16,908 nt of DNA from Acidobacteriaceae bacterium (lineage in GTDB: Bacteria; Acidobacteriota; Terriglobia; Terriglobales; Acidobacteriaceae). How positions within the stretch are numbered: the stretch's first letter is position 1; every line of letters starts with the position of its first letter. Positions 6,591 through 12,975 of the stretch are shown in pieces. Position numbers and translations under genes: made by a program. The notes under the pieces were generated by a model that saw only the letters and a list, made by a program, of their open reading frames with translations, did not search any database and had not been told where the DNA came from. The stretch covers positions 1-16,908 of the forward strand of contig JASHUF010000218.1 in NCBI GenBank assembly GCA_030040175.1, in the 5' to 3' direction.

Positions 6591-6958
6591 ACGACCGATA
6601 GTAGCGCCGTTTTTCCCTGCCGCCAAGAGGAAAATTGCCCCAAAATCCTGCCAAAATAAGATATTTGCGGGAATTTCCTCTAATAGAACTTGAGGCCCCA
6701 AAGACCACAAGATGTTGTGTTTACAGGTTTGGTTCCAGGGGCTGGACATCCGCTAAAGTTGTATGATAGGCGAAAGAAAGACGAAGGGGTGGGGAGCAGG
6801 AGACGAGGGAACCGGGAGCTGCCCCGGTTTCAGAGGTGCTTTATTCCCGAGCCGCTTGCCTTCAGCGGCATTTTCCCAAGGGAAAAAAGCCGCCCTGCAC
6901 GATGCGCGAAATGGCCGCGTTTCCTCTGAACCGCTCCCGGAGCCTGCAGTACGGCGCC
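6591..6958. other. Intergenic region between the pilus operon and the dcw control region, rich in hairpins
   Basis: No convincing gene. The part next to the MraZ boxes (6595-6700) is AT-rich and probably holds the mraZ promoter, but no pair of boxes stands out. Further right are three dyads: a perfect 7-bp stem with 6-base loop (6810-6829, AACCGGG arms); a 6-bp stem GCCGCT/AGCGGC (6851-6869); and a longer stem 6865-6893 made of GCGGC plus TTTTCCC against GGGAAAA plus GCCGC. The last two share bases 6865-6869 and cannot form together. They are the likely 3' end of the pilus transcript, although none has a U-tract of terminator type. Confidence 0.5.
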
Positions 6959-7792
6959 TCAGTAGTACACGGTTGCGGTGATGGTATCGGTGTAATTGCC
7001 GGGCGTCGGAGTCTGGTTGGCCGGAACCTGCCCGTAGACGGTGAGTGTTTGCGTATTGCCGGTTCCCGTTCCGCTCACCCAGCTTCCGGCCGAGTTCCCC
7101 CAATTTGTCGAATAAGCGGAGTTGCTGTAGAGCGAGTAATGCAGCAGCGCTCCATCCGGCCCGGTCATCATGCGGTTGGTCACGGTGGCCGCGGCGGCGG
7201 TGCCGGCGTTGAGTCCGACATCGTAGGCGGTGGTGTCAGTACATGTAACGGAGAGAGTGGTGGTTGAGTCACGCACGGCTCCGGAGTAGGTTCCAAAGCT
7301 CAATGGATTTGCTGAAATCGTGCACGCTGCCTGAACGACCACGGTGAGATTGAAATGGGTGGTCTCGGAATCGACCGTATCCGTGTAGGTTCCGGGCGGA
7401 CCGATCTGCCCGCTGTTCAACTGCGCGTAGATGGTGCCATCGTAGCTGCCCGTGCCATTCTCGGTATTCGTTGGATAGGTGTCGCCCCAAATCTCAGAAT
7501 AGGCGCTGTCGCGATAGATCTCGTAGCCAAGCTCTGCCCCGTTGGGACCGGTCAAATAGCGCAGATTCTCCGTCGCGCCCACGCCTGTTCCCGCACTCAG
7601 CGGGATATCCCATGAACCGCTGGGGCAGGTAACTGCGAAAGGGGTGGTGCTGCGAATCTGCGCGCCGGTATAAATGCCGAAATTCAGCGGGCTGGTAATG
7701 GACAGAGTGCAGGTCTGCGCTCCCGCCTTGCCGGCGCAGAACACAGCCAGAAGCACACCTGCCCGAGCGAGTTGGCGTATCCGTTGGCGCAT
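6959..7792 (-). CDS. Two-domain SCPU (spore coat U) pilus tip subunit, CsuE-like
   Basis: 277-residue secreted protein, last gene of the pilus operon. Signal peptide 1-25 (cleavage probably GKAGA|QT). Two SCPU domains follow: domain 1 from about 27 to 145 with a Cys28-Cys56 pair, domain 2 from about 150 to 277 with a Cys157-Cys184 pair and the closing motif LTVYGQVPANQTPTPGNY. Archaic chaperone-usher systems end the fibre with such a two-domain adhesin. The mature protein begins almost at the first cysteine, so it lacks the N-terminal donor strand present in the main pilin, as expected for a terminal subunit. Domain 2 is closely similar to the main pilin at 11084-11596, while domain 1 is divergent and is the likely binding domain. 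The ATG overlaps the usher stop by one base (TGATG), indicating translational coupling. The ligand cannot be told. Confidence 0.88.
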   Translation of the reverse strand: MRQRIRQLARAGVLLAVFCAGKAGAQTCTLSITSPLNFGIYTGAQIRSTTPFAVTCPSGSWDIPLSAGTGVGATENLRYLTGPNGAELGYEIYRDSAYSEIWGDTYPTNTENGTGSYDGTIYAQLNSGQIGPPGTYTDTVDSETTHFNLTVVVQAACTISANPLSFGTYSGAVRDSTTTLSVTCTDTTAYDVGLNAGTAAAATVTNRMMTGPDGALLHYSLYSNSAYSTNWGNSAGSWVSGTGTGNTQTLTVYGQVPANQTPTPGNYTDTITATVYY

Positions 7793-10353
7793 CAGGGCTT
7801 GCCCTCCTGGCAGCGAAGGGGGCCGATGGTGGGGATATCGCCGGGCATCGGCTTGTAGTCGAACGCAGCCGTGCAGTGCTTGCCGTTGGCGAGCTCGACG
7901 GAAAGCCTGTTGTGCGGGCTCAGGTCTTCGAGATACGCGTCGCCGTCGTAACCTACCGGCACAATGGAGCCGGTGGCGCGCAGAGTCACCGTGCTGCCCA
8001 GCGGGATCGGGAGCCCGGTCTCGTCAACCAGCTTCAGGAGAGCGCTGTGACTGAAGCGGATGGGAAATCGAATCACGACTCCGGAACGGTCCTGAGGCCG
8101 CACGATGCGCTTGTCGAAGGACAAGTCGGCATCGGCGGGGATGTCACTGGGCTCAATGCCGATGTGATTGACGTCAAAGGAGCGCATATCGGGCACCAGT
8201 AAGCGCCCGGACTTATCGGTTGTACCCACGTCACGGTTTTCCTGGTAGACATGGACGTGCTGGAGCGGAGCCGTATCGACAATGGCAAAGCTATCGACGA
8301 TCGTGTTTGAGGGAAACAGGCCCTTATCCACCAGCGAAAGCGCGCCCTGCGATTCCAGGCGCACCGTGGTCAGCCCCGCGGAGTTGTCAACGCCGGCCGA
8401 GAGCAGCCCCACCGGCGACTTGTACTCGACGACGCCAAACTCATGCGCGCCGTCTCCGCCCGAGGCATAGGCCTGGTAACCCCAGTCGCCGATCACCACC
8501 GGCGACTGCTGCGCCTGCACCTGCCCGGAGCCGTTCGATGCGCCGCTGACCGCTCCGCTGACCGACACCGAGCTGCGCGGGCCCAGCGGGATGGTGAAGC
8601 CCGCCTGCAGGCCGCTGGAGCCGGCAGCGTCGAGATCGCGGAATTCGGTGGCAAAGAACGAGACGTGATGGACCTGTACCGAGTAATTGGCGGTCACGAC
8701 GTGGGACGCGAGCGGTCCGGTGAAGGCCAGTGCATTCGGCAACTGCACGGGAGAAGGGCTCTGGCTGACTCCCGCGTAGGCCAGACCCACTGACCCGAGA
8801 CGCCGCAAGGTGAGTCCCGTGAAAAGGCTGACCTGTTTGCGCGGAATGGGCGAGCCGTTCATGGCCGCCACGTCCCGGTAATTGCGGTTGGCCAGGCTTG
8901 CCGAACCGCCCAGACCGAAGAACCTGCCCTGGTGCTGAAGCCCCGCCGAGACCAGTTCGCCGGCTCCGGCCGATCCGCCGCTGGCCGCGAGGTCGAAGTT
9001 GACCAGGGCGCGATTCCACAGAGTCGCGGCTCCGCCGGCCCCGCCCATGAAGGCGCCCGGGGTGGTTTCCGTCGTGGCCTCGAAGGTGAATGTCTGCGAA
9101 AGCCCGCGGCGGTAGTAAGCCGTCCCCGCCATCTTGCCGTAGTCGTTGCTCAGGACCCCCCATTCGCGCCGGACCAGACCCGTCTGCGCGGCAAAGGTCT
9201 GGAGCCCCTTGGCCAGGAGCGAGGTGCCTCCGTAGAAGGGCTGGGTGACGGTCACCTGTCCGCCCTGGGCGTTGGTCAGGGTCATGGTGATGGTGCCTGC
9301 CCCGGAGATGACAGGCAACTGCGGAACCTCAAAAGGGCCGGAGTTGACCTGGTTGGAGGTCACCATGTTTCCGTTCACCAGGACATCGACGGTGGAAGGA
9401 ACCGCGGCCGAACCGCTGAGGGAGGGAAGCGGAAAGGTGATCAGATCGGGGCGCATGGTGAAGTCGGAGCGGATCTGCAGTCCCTCCATGTGCACCGGGC
9501 GCGACCAGCTCAGGCCGCTGTTGATATAGTCCCCCACGCTGTACCGGCGCAGCGATCGAACATCGGCGAGTGTGTACGCCGAATCCAGGCGCACAATCGG
9601 CTTGGCTCCCGAGCTGCGCAGCGTCGAGCCGGCATAGGTCATCCAATCCGAACTGGTAATGCCCCATGGGCTGAAGTTGCGAAGATCGAAGGATCCGCTC
9701 CCCCCGTTCTGGCCGTTGGCGAATGTACCCACCGTGTCATAGTTCAGCGTGAGCCCGTTCCCGCTTTCAATGGGCCTTTGGCGCTCCTTTCCGTCGATTT
9801 CGGCGGGCTGCACGATGGAGGGGACAAGGGCTGCGTCGATGGCGGTGAGGAGCAACTGCTGCTTGTTTACGTCGATTTTCCAGGCGATCCCGGGCATGTC
9901 ATTCAAGGCCACCAGCGGGCCGCGCGCGGCGGCTGACCTGGGGACGCGGAACCCCAGATCCAGCCATTCCTGCGGACGCACATACAAGGTGCCGTGGCGC
10001 AAGACGAACTCGCCGATTTTGCCGATGGGCTGGCCGTTCACGACCACGTCGAGAAGCAAGGTCTCGTCCACGCCCCCGGGAGGCTCGATCGCGGCCAGTG
10101 CGGGGTCCATTGCGCCCGGTCCGGGATCGGCCGGGTCAGGGTCTGCCGCGCCGGCAGAGCCGATTGACGTTGAAGAAGAGGCCGGGCCGGAAGCGGGAGA
10201 CGCCGCCGGAGACGAGGCCGCGGCCAATGGCTGCATTACCGGGAACGCCAGAATCGATACCGCAGCAAGGCGAAGCCACACGGCGAGACTTTGCTCCCGG
10301 TCATGGCGTGGCGGTAACGCCGACCTGCTCATCGATGGCACCAGCGATTCCAT
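7792..10353 (-). CDS. Outer-membrane usher of a Csu-type chaperone-usher pilus
   Basis: 853-residue FimD/PapC-family usher, the outer-membrane pore that takes subunits from the chaperone and assembles the fibre. Seen: a long N-terminus with signal peptide (hydrophobic 24-45, LAAA cleavage region), an unusual Ala/Pro/Asp-rich low-complexity stretch (about 47-95), the usher N-domain starting LLLDVVVNGQPIGKIGEFVLR (about 99-119), a beta-barrel region with the plug-like segment STVDVLVNGNMVTSNQV, and C-terminal domains with VDVNHIG-like FDVNHIGIEPSDIPADADLSFD and a terminal cysteine pair (HCTAAF and LRCQE). Size fits the family (about 800-850). The first ATG overlaps the chaperone gene by 53 bases; the second Met (10332) is an alternative start. 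It sits between chaperone and tip genes, matching csuC-csuD-csuE order. Confidence 0.93.
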   Translation of the reverse strand: MESLVPSMSRSALPPRHDREQSLAVWLRLAAVSILAFPVMQPLAAASSPAASPASGPASSSTSIGSAGAADPDPADPGPGAMDPALAAIEPPGGVDETLLLDVVVNGQPIGKIGEFVLRHGTLYVRPQEWLDLGFRVPRSAAARGPLVALNDMPGIAWKIDVNKQQLLLTAIDAALVPSIVQPAEIDGKERQRPIESGNGLTLNYDTVGTFANGQNGGSGSFDLRNFSPWGITSSDWMTYAGSTLRSSGAKPIVRLDSAYTLADVRSLRRYSVGDYINSGLSWSRPVHMEGLQIRSDFTMRPDLITFPLPSLSGSAAVPSTVDVLVNGNMVTSNQVNSGPFEVPQLPVISGAGTITMTLTNAQGGQVTVTQPFYGGTSLLAKGLQTFAAQTGLVRREWGVLSNDYGKMAGTAYYRRGLSQTFTFEATTETTPGAFMGGAGGAATLWNRALVNFDLAASGGSAGAGELVSAGLQHQGRFFGLGGSASLANRNYRDVAAMNGSPIPRKQVSLFTGLTLRRLGSVGLAYAGVSQSPSPVQLPNALAFTGPLASHVVTANYSVQVHHVSFFATEFRDLDAAGSSGLQAGFTIPLGPRSSVSVSGAVSGASNGSGQVQAQQSPVVIGDWGYQAYASGGDGAHEFGVVEYKSPVGLLSAGVDNSAGLTTVRLESQGALSLVDKGLFPSNTIVDSFAIVDTAPLQHVHVYQENRDVGTTDKSGRLLVPDMRSFDVNHIGIEPSDIPADADLSFDKRIVRPQDRSGVVIRFPIRFSHSALLKLVDETGLPIPLGSTVTLRATGSIVPVGYDGDAYLEDLSPHNRLSVELANGKHCTAAFDYKPMPGDIPTIGPLRCQEGKP

Positions 10354-11050
10354 GGGCGGTTAACTTCAGGGATTCTCCCGGTTGCGGCGCATACCCTTCT
10401 GCGCCAAGTTCCCAGCGCCTGGTGGCGCCGGCAAGAAGATAGGGCGATACCTTGGCTCCCGGCTCGAGATTGCGGCCGCTGCCCGACGCCACAACAATGT
10501 CGCGAATGACCTCGTGGCTCTGACCGCTGTTGACTCCTACCAGAAACAACTTGTCCCCATCGCGTTCGAGATGAAACTGAACCTGCGGAACTGCCTTGGT
10601 CTCGGGCTCGGCAAAGACCGGGATCGAGAGACGAAGCACCATCTGCACCACCCCCGGCTCATTCGGCCCCGGAATCTGGTCGAGAATGATCCGGTAGGTG
10701 GCCTCGCTGCCTTCCGGAGGACGGCGAAGAATCAGGCGCAGCACCTGCGTGGCGCCCGGCGCGATGGTCACCAGCGGCGGACTTACAACCACGATGTTGG
10801 AAGCAGTGAGCTGGTCCTGGTCGTTCTTCTGGCCCCAGTCATAAGCGCGAACCTGGATTGAGGTCGGCTTGGCTCCGGTGTTCATCACCGACAGGGATGC
10901 AGCTCTCTGGCCCGGCTGAAGAAAGATATTGACCGGCAAGACCGACAGGTTCTGCGCACCCGATGAGCGCACGCACAGGAAGAGGGCCACGGCAGCGGCG
11001 ATTCTTACCGCTGCCGTGAGCCGAAACGACTTCCAATTCCGCGAGATCAT
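10301..11050 (-). CDS. Periplasmic pilus chaperone, PapD/CsuC-like
   Basis: 249-residue two-Ig-domain chaperone that folds pilus subunits in the periplasm by donor-strand complementation and hands them to the usher. Seen: signal peptide 1-32 (SSGAQ), N-domain about 34-145 starting LSVLPVNIFLQPGQRAASL, an extended G1 donor strand region VTIAPGATQVLRLILRR (94-110), the family motif YRIILDQIPGP (119-129), and a shorter C-domain from about 150 to 249. The insertion between the F1 and G1 strands looks long (WGQKNDQDQLTASNIVVVSPP), as in archaic-type chaperones. A Shine-Dalgarno-like AAAGGA precedes the ATG. It lies 33 bases after the main pilin stop and overlaps the usher start. Confidence 0.92.
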   Translation of the reverse strand: MISRNWKSFRLTAAVRIAAAVALFLCVRSSGAQNLSVLPVNIFLQPGQRAASLSVMNTGAKPTSIQVRAYDWGQKNDQDQLTASNIVVVSPPLVTIAPGATQVLRLILRRPPEGSEATYRIILDQIPGPNEPGVVQMVLRLSIPVFAEPETKAVPQVQFHLERDGDKLFLVGVNSGQSHEVIRDIVVASGSGRNLEPGAKVSPYLLAGATRRWELGAEGYAPQPGESLKLTAHGIAGAIDEQVGVTATP

Positions 11051-11083
11051 GGTGTCCTTTAGAGAGCTGCCAGTCGCTTGCGG

Positions 11084-11596
11084 TTAATAGGTGACGGTAA
11101 CGGTGACCGAATCGGCATAGCTTCCGGGGGTCGGGAACTGGTTGGCCGGCACCACGCCATAGACGGTGAGCGTCTGCCCCGAGCCGTTCCCGGTTCCGGT
11201 AACCCAATTGGTGGCGGACGTGTTGCCCCAGTTGGTGCCCGAATAGCTGCCGGAGAGCAGTTGATAGCCCAGGGTCTGTGTGCTGCCCGTGGCCGTATTG
11301 GTCATCAGACGGTTGGAGACCGTCGCGCCTGACCCGTTGCCGGCGCCCAGGCCTACGTCATAGCCGGTGGTATTGGTGCAGGTCACGCCGATGCTGGTTG
11401 AGACTTGAAGGGCCGCGCCCGAGTAGCTGCCAAAGCCCAGCGGGCTGGCGCTCACTGAACAATTGGCGGCCACCGTCGCCGTAACGGCGAAACTCGTCGA
11501 GACCGTTTGTGCACTTGCGGACGATGGCGCGAACGCCAGGGCAAAGACCAAAGCAGATGCGGCAACTATCGCGGACTTTACATTTGTATATTTCAC
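11084..11596 (-). CDS. Main SCPU-domain pilin subunit, CsuA/B-like
   Basis: 170-residue secreted pilin. Signal peptide 1-29 (SASA|QT), an N-terminal donor-strand segment with alternating hydrophobic residues (about 33-43, STSFAVTATVA), then the SCPU fold with disulphide cysteines Cys46 and Cys73, FGSYSGAALQVST (55-67), GYDVGLGAGN (78-87) and the closing LTVYGVVPANQFPTPGSY. One-domain size fits the major subunit of archaic pili, which polymerises by donor-strand exchange. The start is a GTG (11594-11596) with GAGGAG 7 bases above it; no in-frame ATG exists near the signal peptide. A leader hairpin lies just upstream. The rich Ser/Thr/Gly/Asn content is typical for these pilins. Its sequence is close to domain 2 of the tip protein at 6959-7792. 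Confidence 0.93.
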   Translation of the reverse strand: MKYTNVKSAIVAASALVFALAFAPSSASAQTVSTSFAVTATVAANCSVSASPLGFGSYSGAALQVSTSIGVTCTNTTGYDVGLGAGNGSGATVSNRLMTNTATGSTQTLGYQLLSGSYSGTNWGNTSATNWVTGTGNGSGQTLTVYGVVPANQFPTPGSYADSVTVTVTY

Positions 11597-11616
11597 TGAA
11601 TCGCTCCTCAGAAGAA

Positions 11617-11639
11617 ATGTTGCAAGACTTAGGCAACAT
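11617..11639 (-). ncRNA. Hairpin in the main pilin mRNA leader
   Basis: Perfect 7-bp stem (arms 11617-11623 and 11633-11639) with a 9-base loop, ending about 10 bases above the GAGGAG ribosome site. Placement at the 5' edge of the ribosome site of the most strongly needed subunit suggests an mRNA-protecting or translation-tuning stem. It has no U-tract and is not a terminator. Confidence 0.5.
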
Positions 11640-11662
11640 CGTACGGGGGGTTGATTCTGAAG

Positions 11663-11692
11663 GCGATAGCTAGATTGTGTAACGGATGTTAA
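11663..11692 (-). promoter_or_regulatory. Possible internal promoter of the main pilin gene
   Basis: TTAACA (11687-11692, 5/6 to the -35 consensus) lies 18 bases above TATCGC (11663-11668, 3/6 to the -10). The 246-bp gap between the upstream pilin and this gene would suit an extra promoter that raises major subunit expression. The -10 is poor. Confidence 0.25.
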
Positions 11693-11767
11693 CCGAAGGG
11701 ACGCATAGCACCCCCCACCTGGTTTTGCCGGGAGGGTTACTTTTCGCTGGAGTCACAAGATTGCACG

Positions 11768-11783
11768 GTTTAGTTCGCTAAAC
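11768..11783. repeat. Short perfect inverted repeat GTTTAG/CTAAAC
   Basis: 6-bp arms with a 4-base spacer (TTCG on the plus strand, CGAA on the minus) about 60 bp after the end of the upstream pilin gene. It could be a small RNA hairpin that marks the transcript between the two pilin genes, or an operator half-site pair. No T-run follows on the minus strand. Confidence 0.4.
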
Positions 11784-11842
11784 TACGTTATTTCGGTCAT
11801 TCTCTTCGTGATTCCCGTGCGCCGGAAGCTGGTGACCGTAGT

Positions 11843-12376
11843 TCAGTAGACGATCGTCACCGTGATCGCCCCAGGGTCCGGTCCATCGGCGGGACCATTT
11901 GCAATATCGACGGAACCAGGCGGCAAACCCGGGGAGAGCAATCCAGCCGCACCCTGTTCGGTGCCGGCGGCTGCCTTTGTGGGCTGGTCCGGCGTAGGGA
12001 GAGAATCGAGATCGCGGGCGCGCCCGTACCCCTGAAGACCAGCGGCCGCCGGGCTGGGCGAGCCAAGGCCGGCAAGCTCGAGGGAAGAATTGCTGCTGAC
12101 TTCGACCTGGTAAGAAACCGGGAGCGAGCAGGTCACGGAGACGGGAACGCTCCAGCCGTTCGGCGCAGAAGCGGCGCCCTCGGCTGCGGAGAGTGCGGGG
12201 GAAACCTGGCAACCCGACACCACGGTAGCGCTCACCAGAAGCGAACCGGTGCGCGTGGCGGCGAAGGCCGCGGGGCACAGCAGCCCTGAGAGTACGGCGA
12301 TTGCAGGAAGCGATTGCAATGCGCTCCAGACCGATTCCATGACGGTATGGCGGCGATGTGAAGTCAGGCTACGCAT
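11843..12376 (-). CDS. Degenerate SCPU-type minor pilin
   Basis: 177-residue secreted protein starting MRSLTSHRRH; a longer reading frame continues upstream, but that part has no signal-like feature. Signal peptide to about residue 40 (VLSGLLCPAAFAA|T). A donor-strand-like TGSLLVSATVVSG (43-55) precedes Cys56, and Cys83 in VSVTCS gives the usual SCPU cysteine pair. It ends DPGAITVTIVY, close to the terminal strand of the two other pilins. The middle (about 100-150) is Ala/Gly/Pro-rich and has lost the recognisable SCPU motifs such as the LTVYG strand. This fits a minor subunit comparable in position to CsuA or CsuB. Its ATG overlaps the stop of the upstream ORF by 8 bases. No Shine-Dalgarno is visible; Met13 (12340) is an alternative start. 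Confidence 0.72.
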   Translation of the reverse strand: MRSLTSHRRHTVMESVWSALQSLPAIAVLSGLLCPAAFAATRTGSLLVSATVVSGCQVSPALSAAEGAASAPNGWSVPVSVTCSLPVSYQVEVSSNSSLELAGLGSPSPAAAGLQGYGRARDLDSLPTPDQPTKAAAGTEQGAAGLLSPGLPPGSVDIANGPADGPDPGAITVTIVY

Positions 12377-12761
12377 TTTTTCGCATCCGGAGAACCGGGT
12401 CTGATCCAGGAGTAACCATTTTGAAGCACTTTTGGGGGTTCCCGGACTTCTGAAACTTTGGCGAAGGGGGGACAACCCGGCGGATCGTGACCGCGACCGG
12501 AACTGAGGCCGCTGCCGGCGACCCGCCGGGTTGGAGCGCAAGGGGAAAGGCTGTGGGCGCTGCTCCCACAGAGAGCGTTTCGAACGTGGCGACGAGGGCC
12601 GCGCCGGCGACGCGAGAGGTCAATGGGGGCCTCGAATCCATCTGGCAGCGAGCGGAGGGCAGACTGAATGCGAGGAGTCCGAGCACAACCGCCCCTGAGG
12701 GAAGCGGTTGCCGAAAAACGCCATGGGGAAAGTACATCAAGACACCAAACTGAGGAGACAT
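12369..12761 (-). CDS. Small secreted protein of unknown function, first gene of the pilus operon
   Basis: 130 residues from the ATG at 12761 (a TTG 24 bases upstream and an ATG at 12737 are alternatives). A hydrophobic segment (LPSGAVVLGLLAFSLPSARCQ, about 20-40) looks like a signal peptide. The mature part opens with a beta-strand-like stretch (VAGAALVATFETLSVGAAP) and then PVAVTI, which resembles secreted pilus proteins, but there is no SCPU cysteine pair. After about residue 95 the sequence becomes Pro/Lys-rich and less structured, so the gene may be truncated or frameshifted. It overlaps the next pilin start by 8 bases, which argues for a translated gene. No family recognised. Confidence 0.5.
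   Translation of the reverse strand: MSPQFGVLMYFPHGVFRQPLPSGAVVLGLLAFSLPSARCQMDSRPPLTSRVAGAALVATFETLSVGAAPTAFPLALQPGGSPAAASVPVAVTIRRVVPPSPKFQKSGNPQKCFKMVTPGSDPVLRMRKNA
12411..12417 (-). promoter_or_regulatory. GGTWACT motif ahead of the degenerate pilin
   Basis: AAAATGGTTACTCC on the minus strand, 35 bases above the ATG of the 11843-12376 gene. The same AAAATGGTTACT string lies at the same distance above the preceding gene (12797-12803), so this is probably a shared promoter or operator element. It sits inside the 3' end of the 12369-12761 ORF. Confidence 0.4.
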
Positions 12762-12796
12762 CTTCTTTTTCGGTCCTGTCTGCAATATTGGCCCAA

Positions 12797-12936
12797 AGTA
12801 ACCATTTTTTCCAGGTGATTAAAGTTACCCGAAAATGACGAAGGTCACGAGAAAAATTAGAAGCCAGAGGCGCGTCCGAGGGTAATATCGGCAGCTTGCG
12901 CGCGGGGGTGAGCGCTTGGAAAGAAAAGGAGTTACC
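12797..12936 (-). promoter_or_regulatory. Pilus operon control region with three GGTWACT motifs
   Basis: The 214-bp gap above the operon holds minus-strand GGTTACT (12797-12803), GGTAACT (12823-12829) and GGTAACT (12930-12936), each followed by TT or CC. A dyad TGAC-N4-GTCA (about 12836-12847) lies between the second and third. TTTAAT (5/6 to -10) overlaps the second motif but has only a poor, over-spaced -35. The clustering suggests binding sites for a regulator of piliation; its identity is unknown. Confidence 0.45.
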
Positions 12937-12975
12937 TTCGCGGGGTGCTGGTCCGGAGGGGCCGGTCAGCGCGGC

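Noticed and set aside
6408..6749. A 113-residue minus-strand frame covering the MraZ operator and leader stem
   Set aside because: It has no domain or ribosome site, and the region is better explained as the mraZ promoter and leader.
6871..6886. An intrinsic terminator at the TTTTCCC/GGGAAAA palindrome
   Set aside because: The 2-base loop and absence of a T-run after the stem on either strand do not fit a standard terminator; kept only as part of the hairpin region.
8932..9936. A 334-residue plus-strand open frame inside the usher
   Set aside because: Antisense shadow of the usher gene with no domain signature.
12377..12541. N-terminal extension of the degenerate pilin to 12541
   Set aside because: The added 55 residues are Arg/Ser/Pro-rich with no signal peptide, and the internal Met is followed by a proper signal sequence.
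12780..12800. A possible sigma-54 promoter ahead of the pilus operon (TGGGCC...TTGCA)
   Set aside because: The distance between the GG and GC elements is 8-9 bases, not the required 10, and the -24 element is poor.
12362..12975. A c-di-GMP riboswitch ahead of the pilus operon, which would make biological sense
   Set aside because: The conserved GEMM core strings are not present on either strand in this region.
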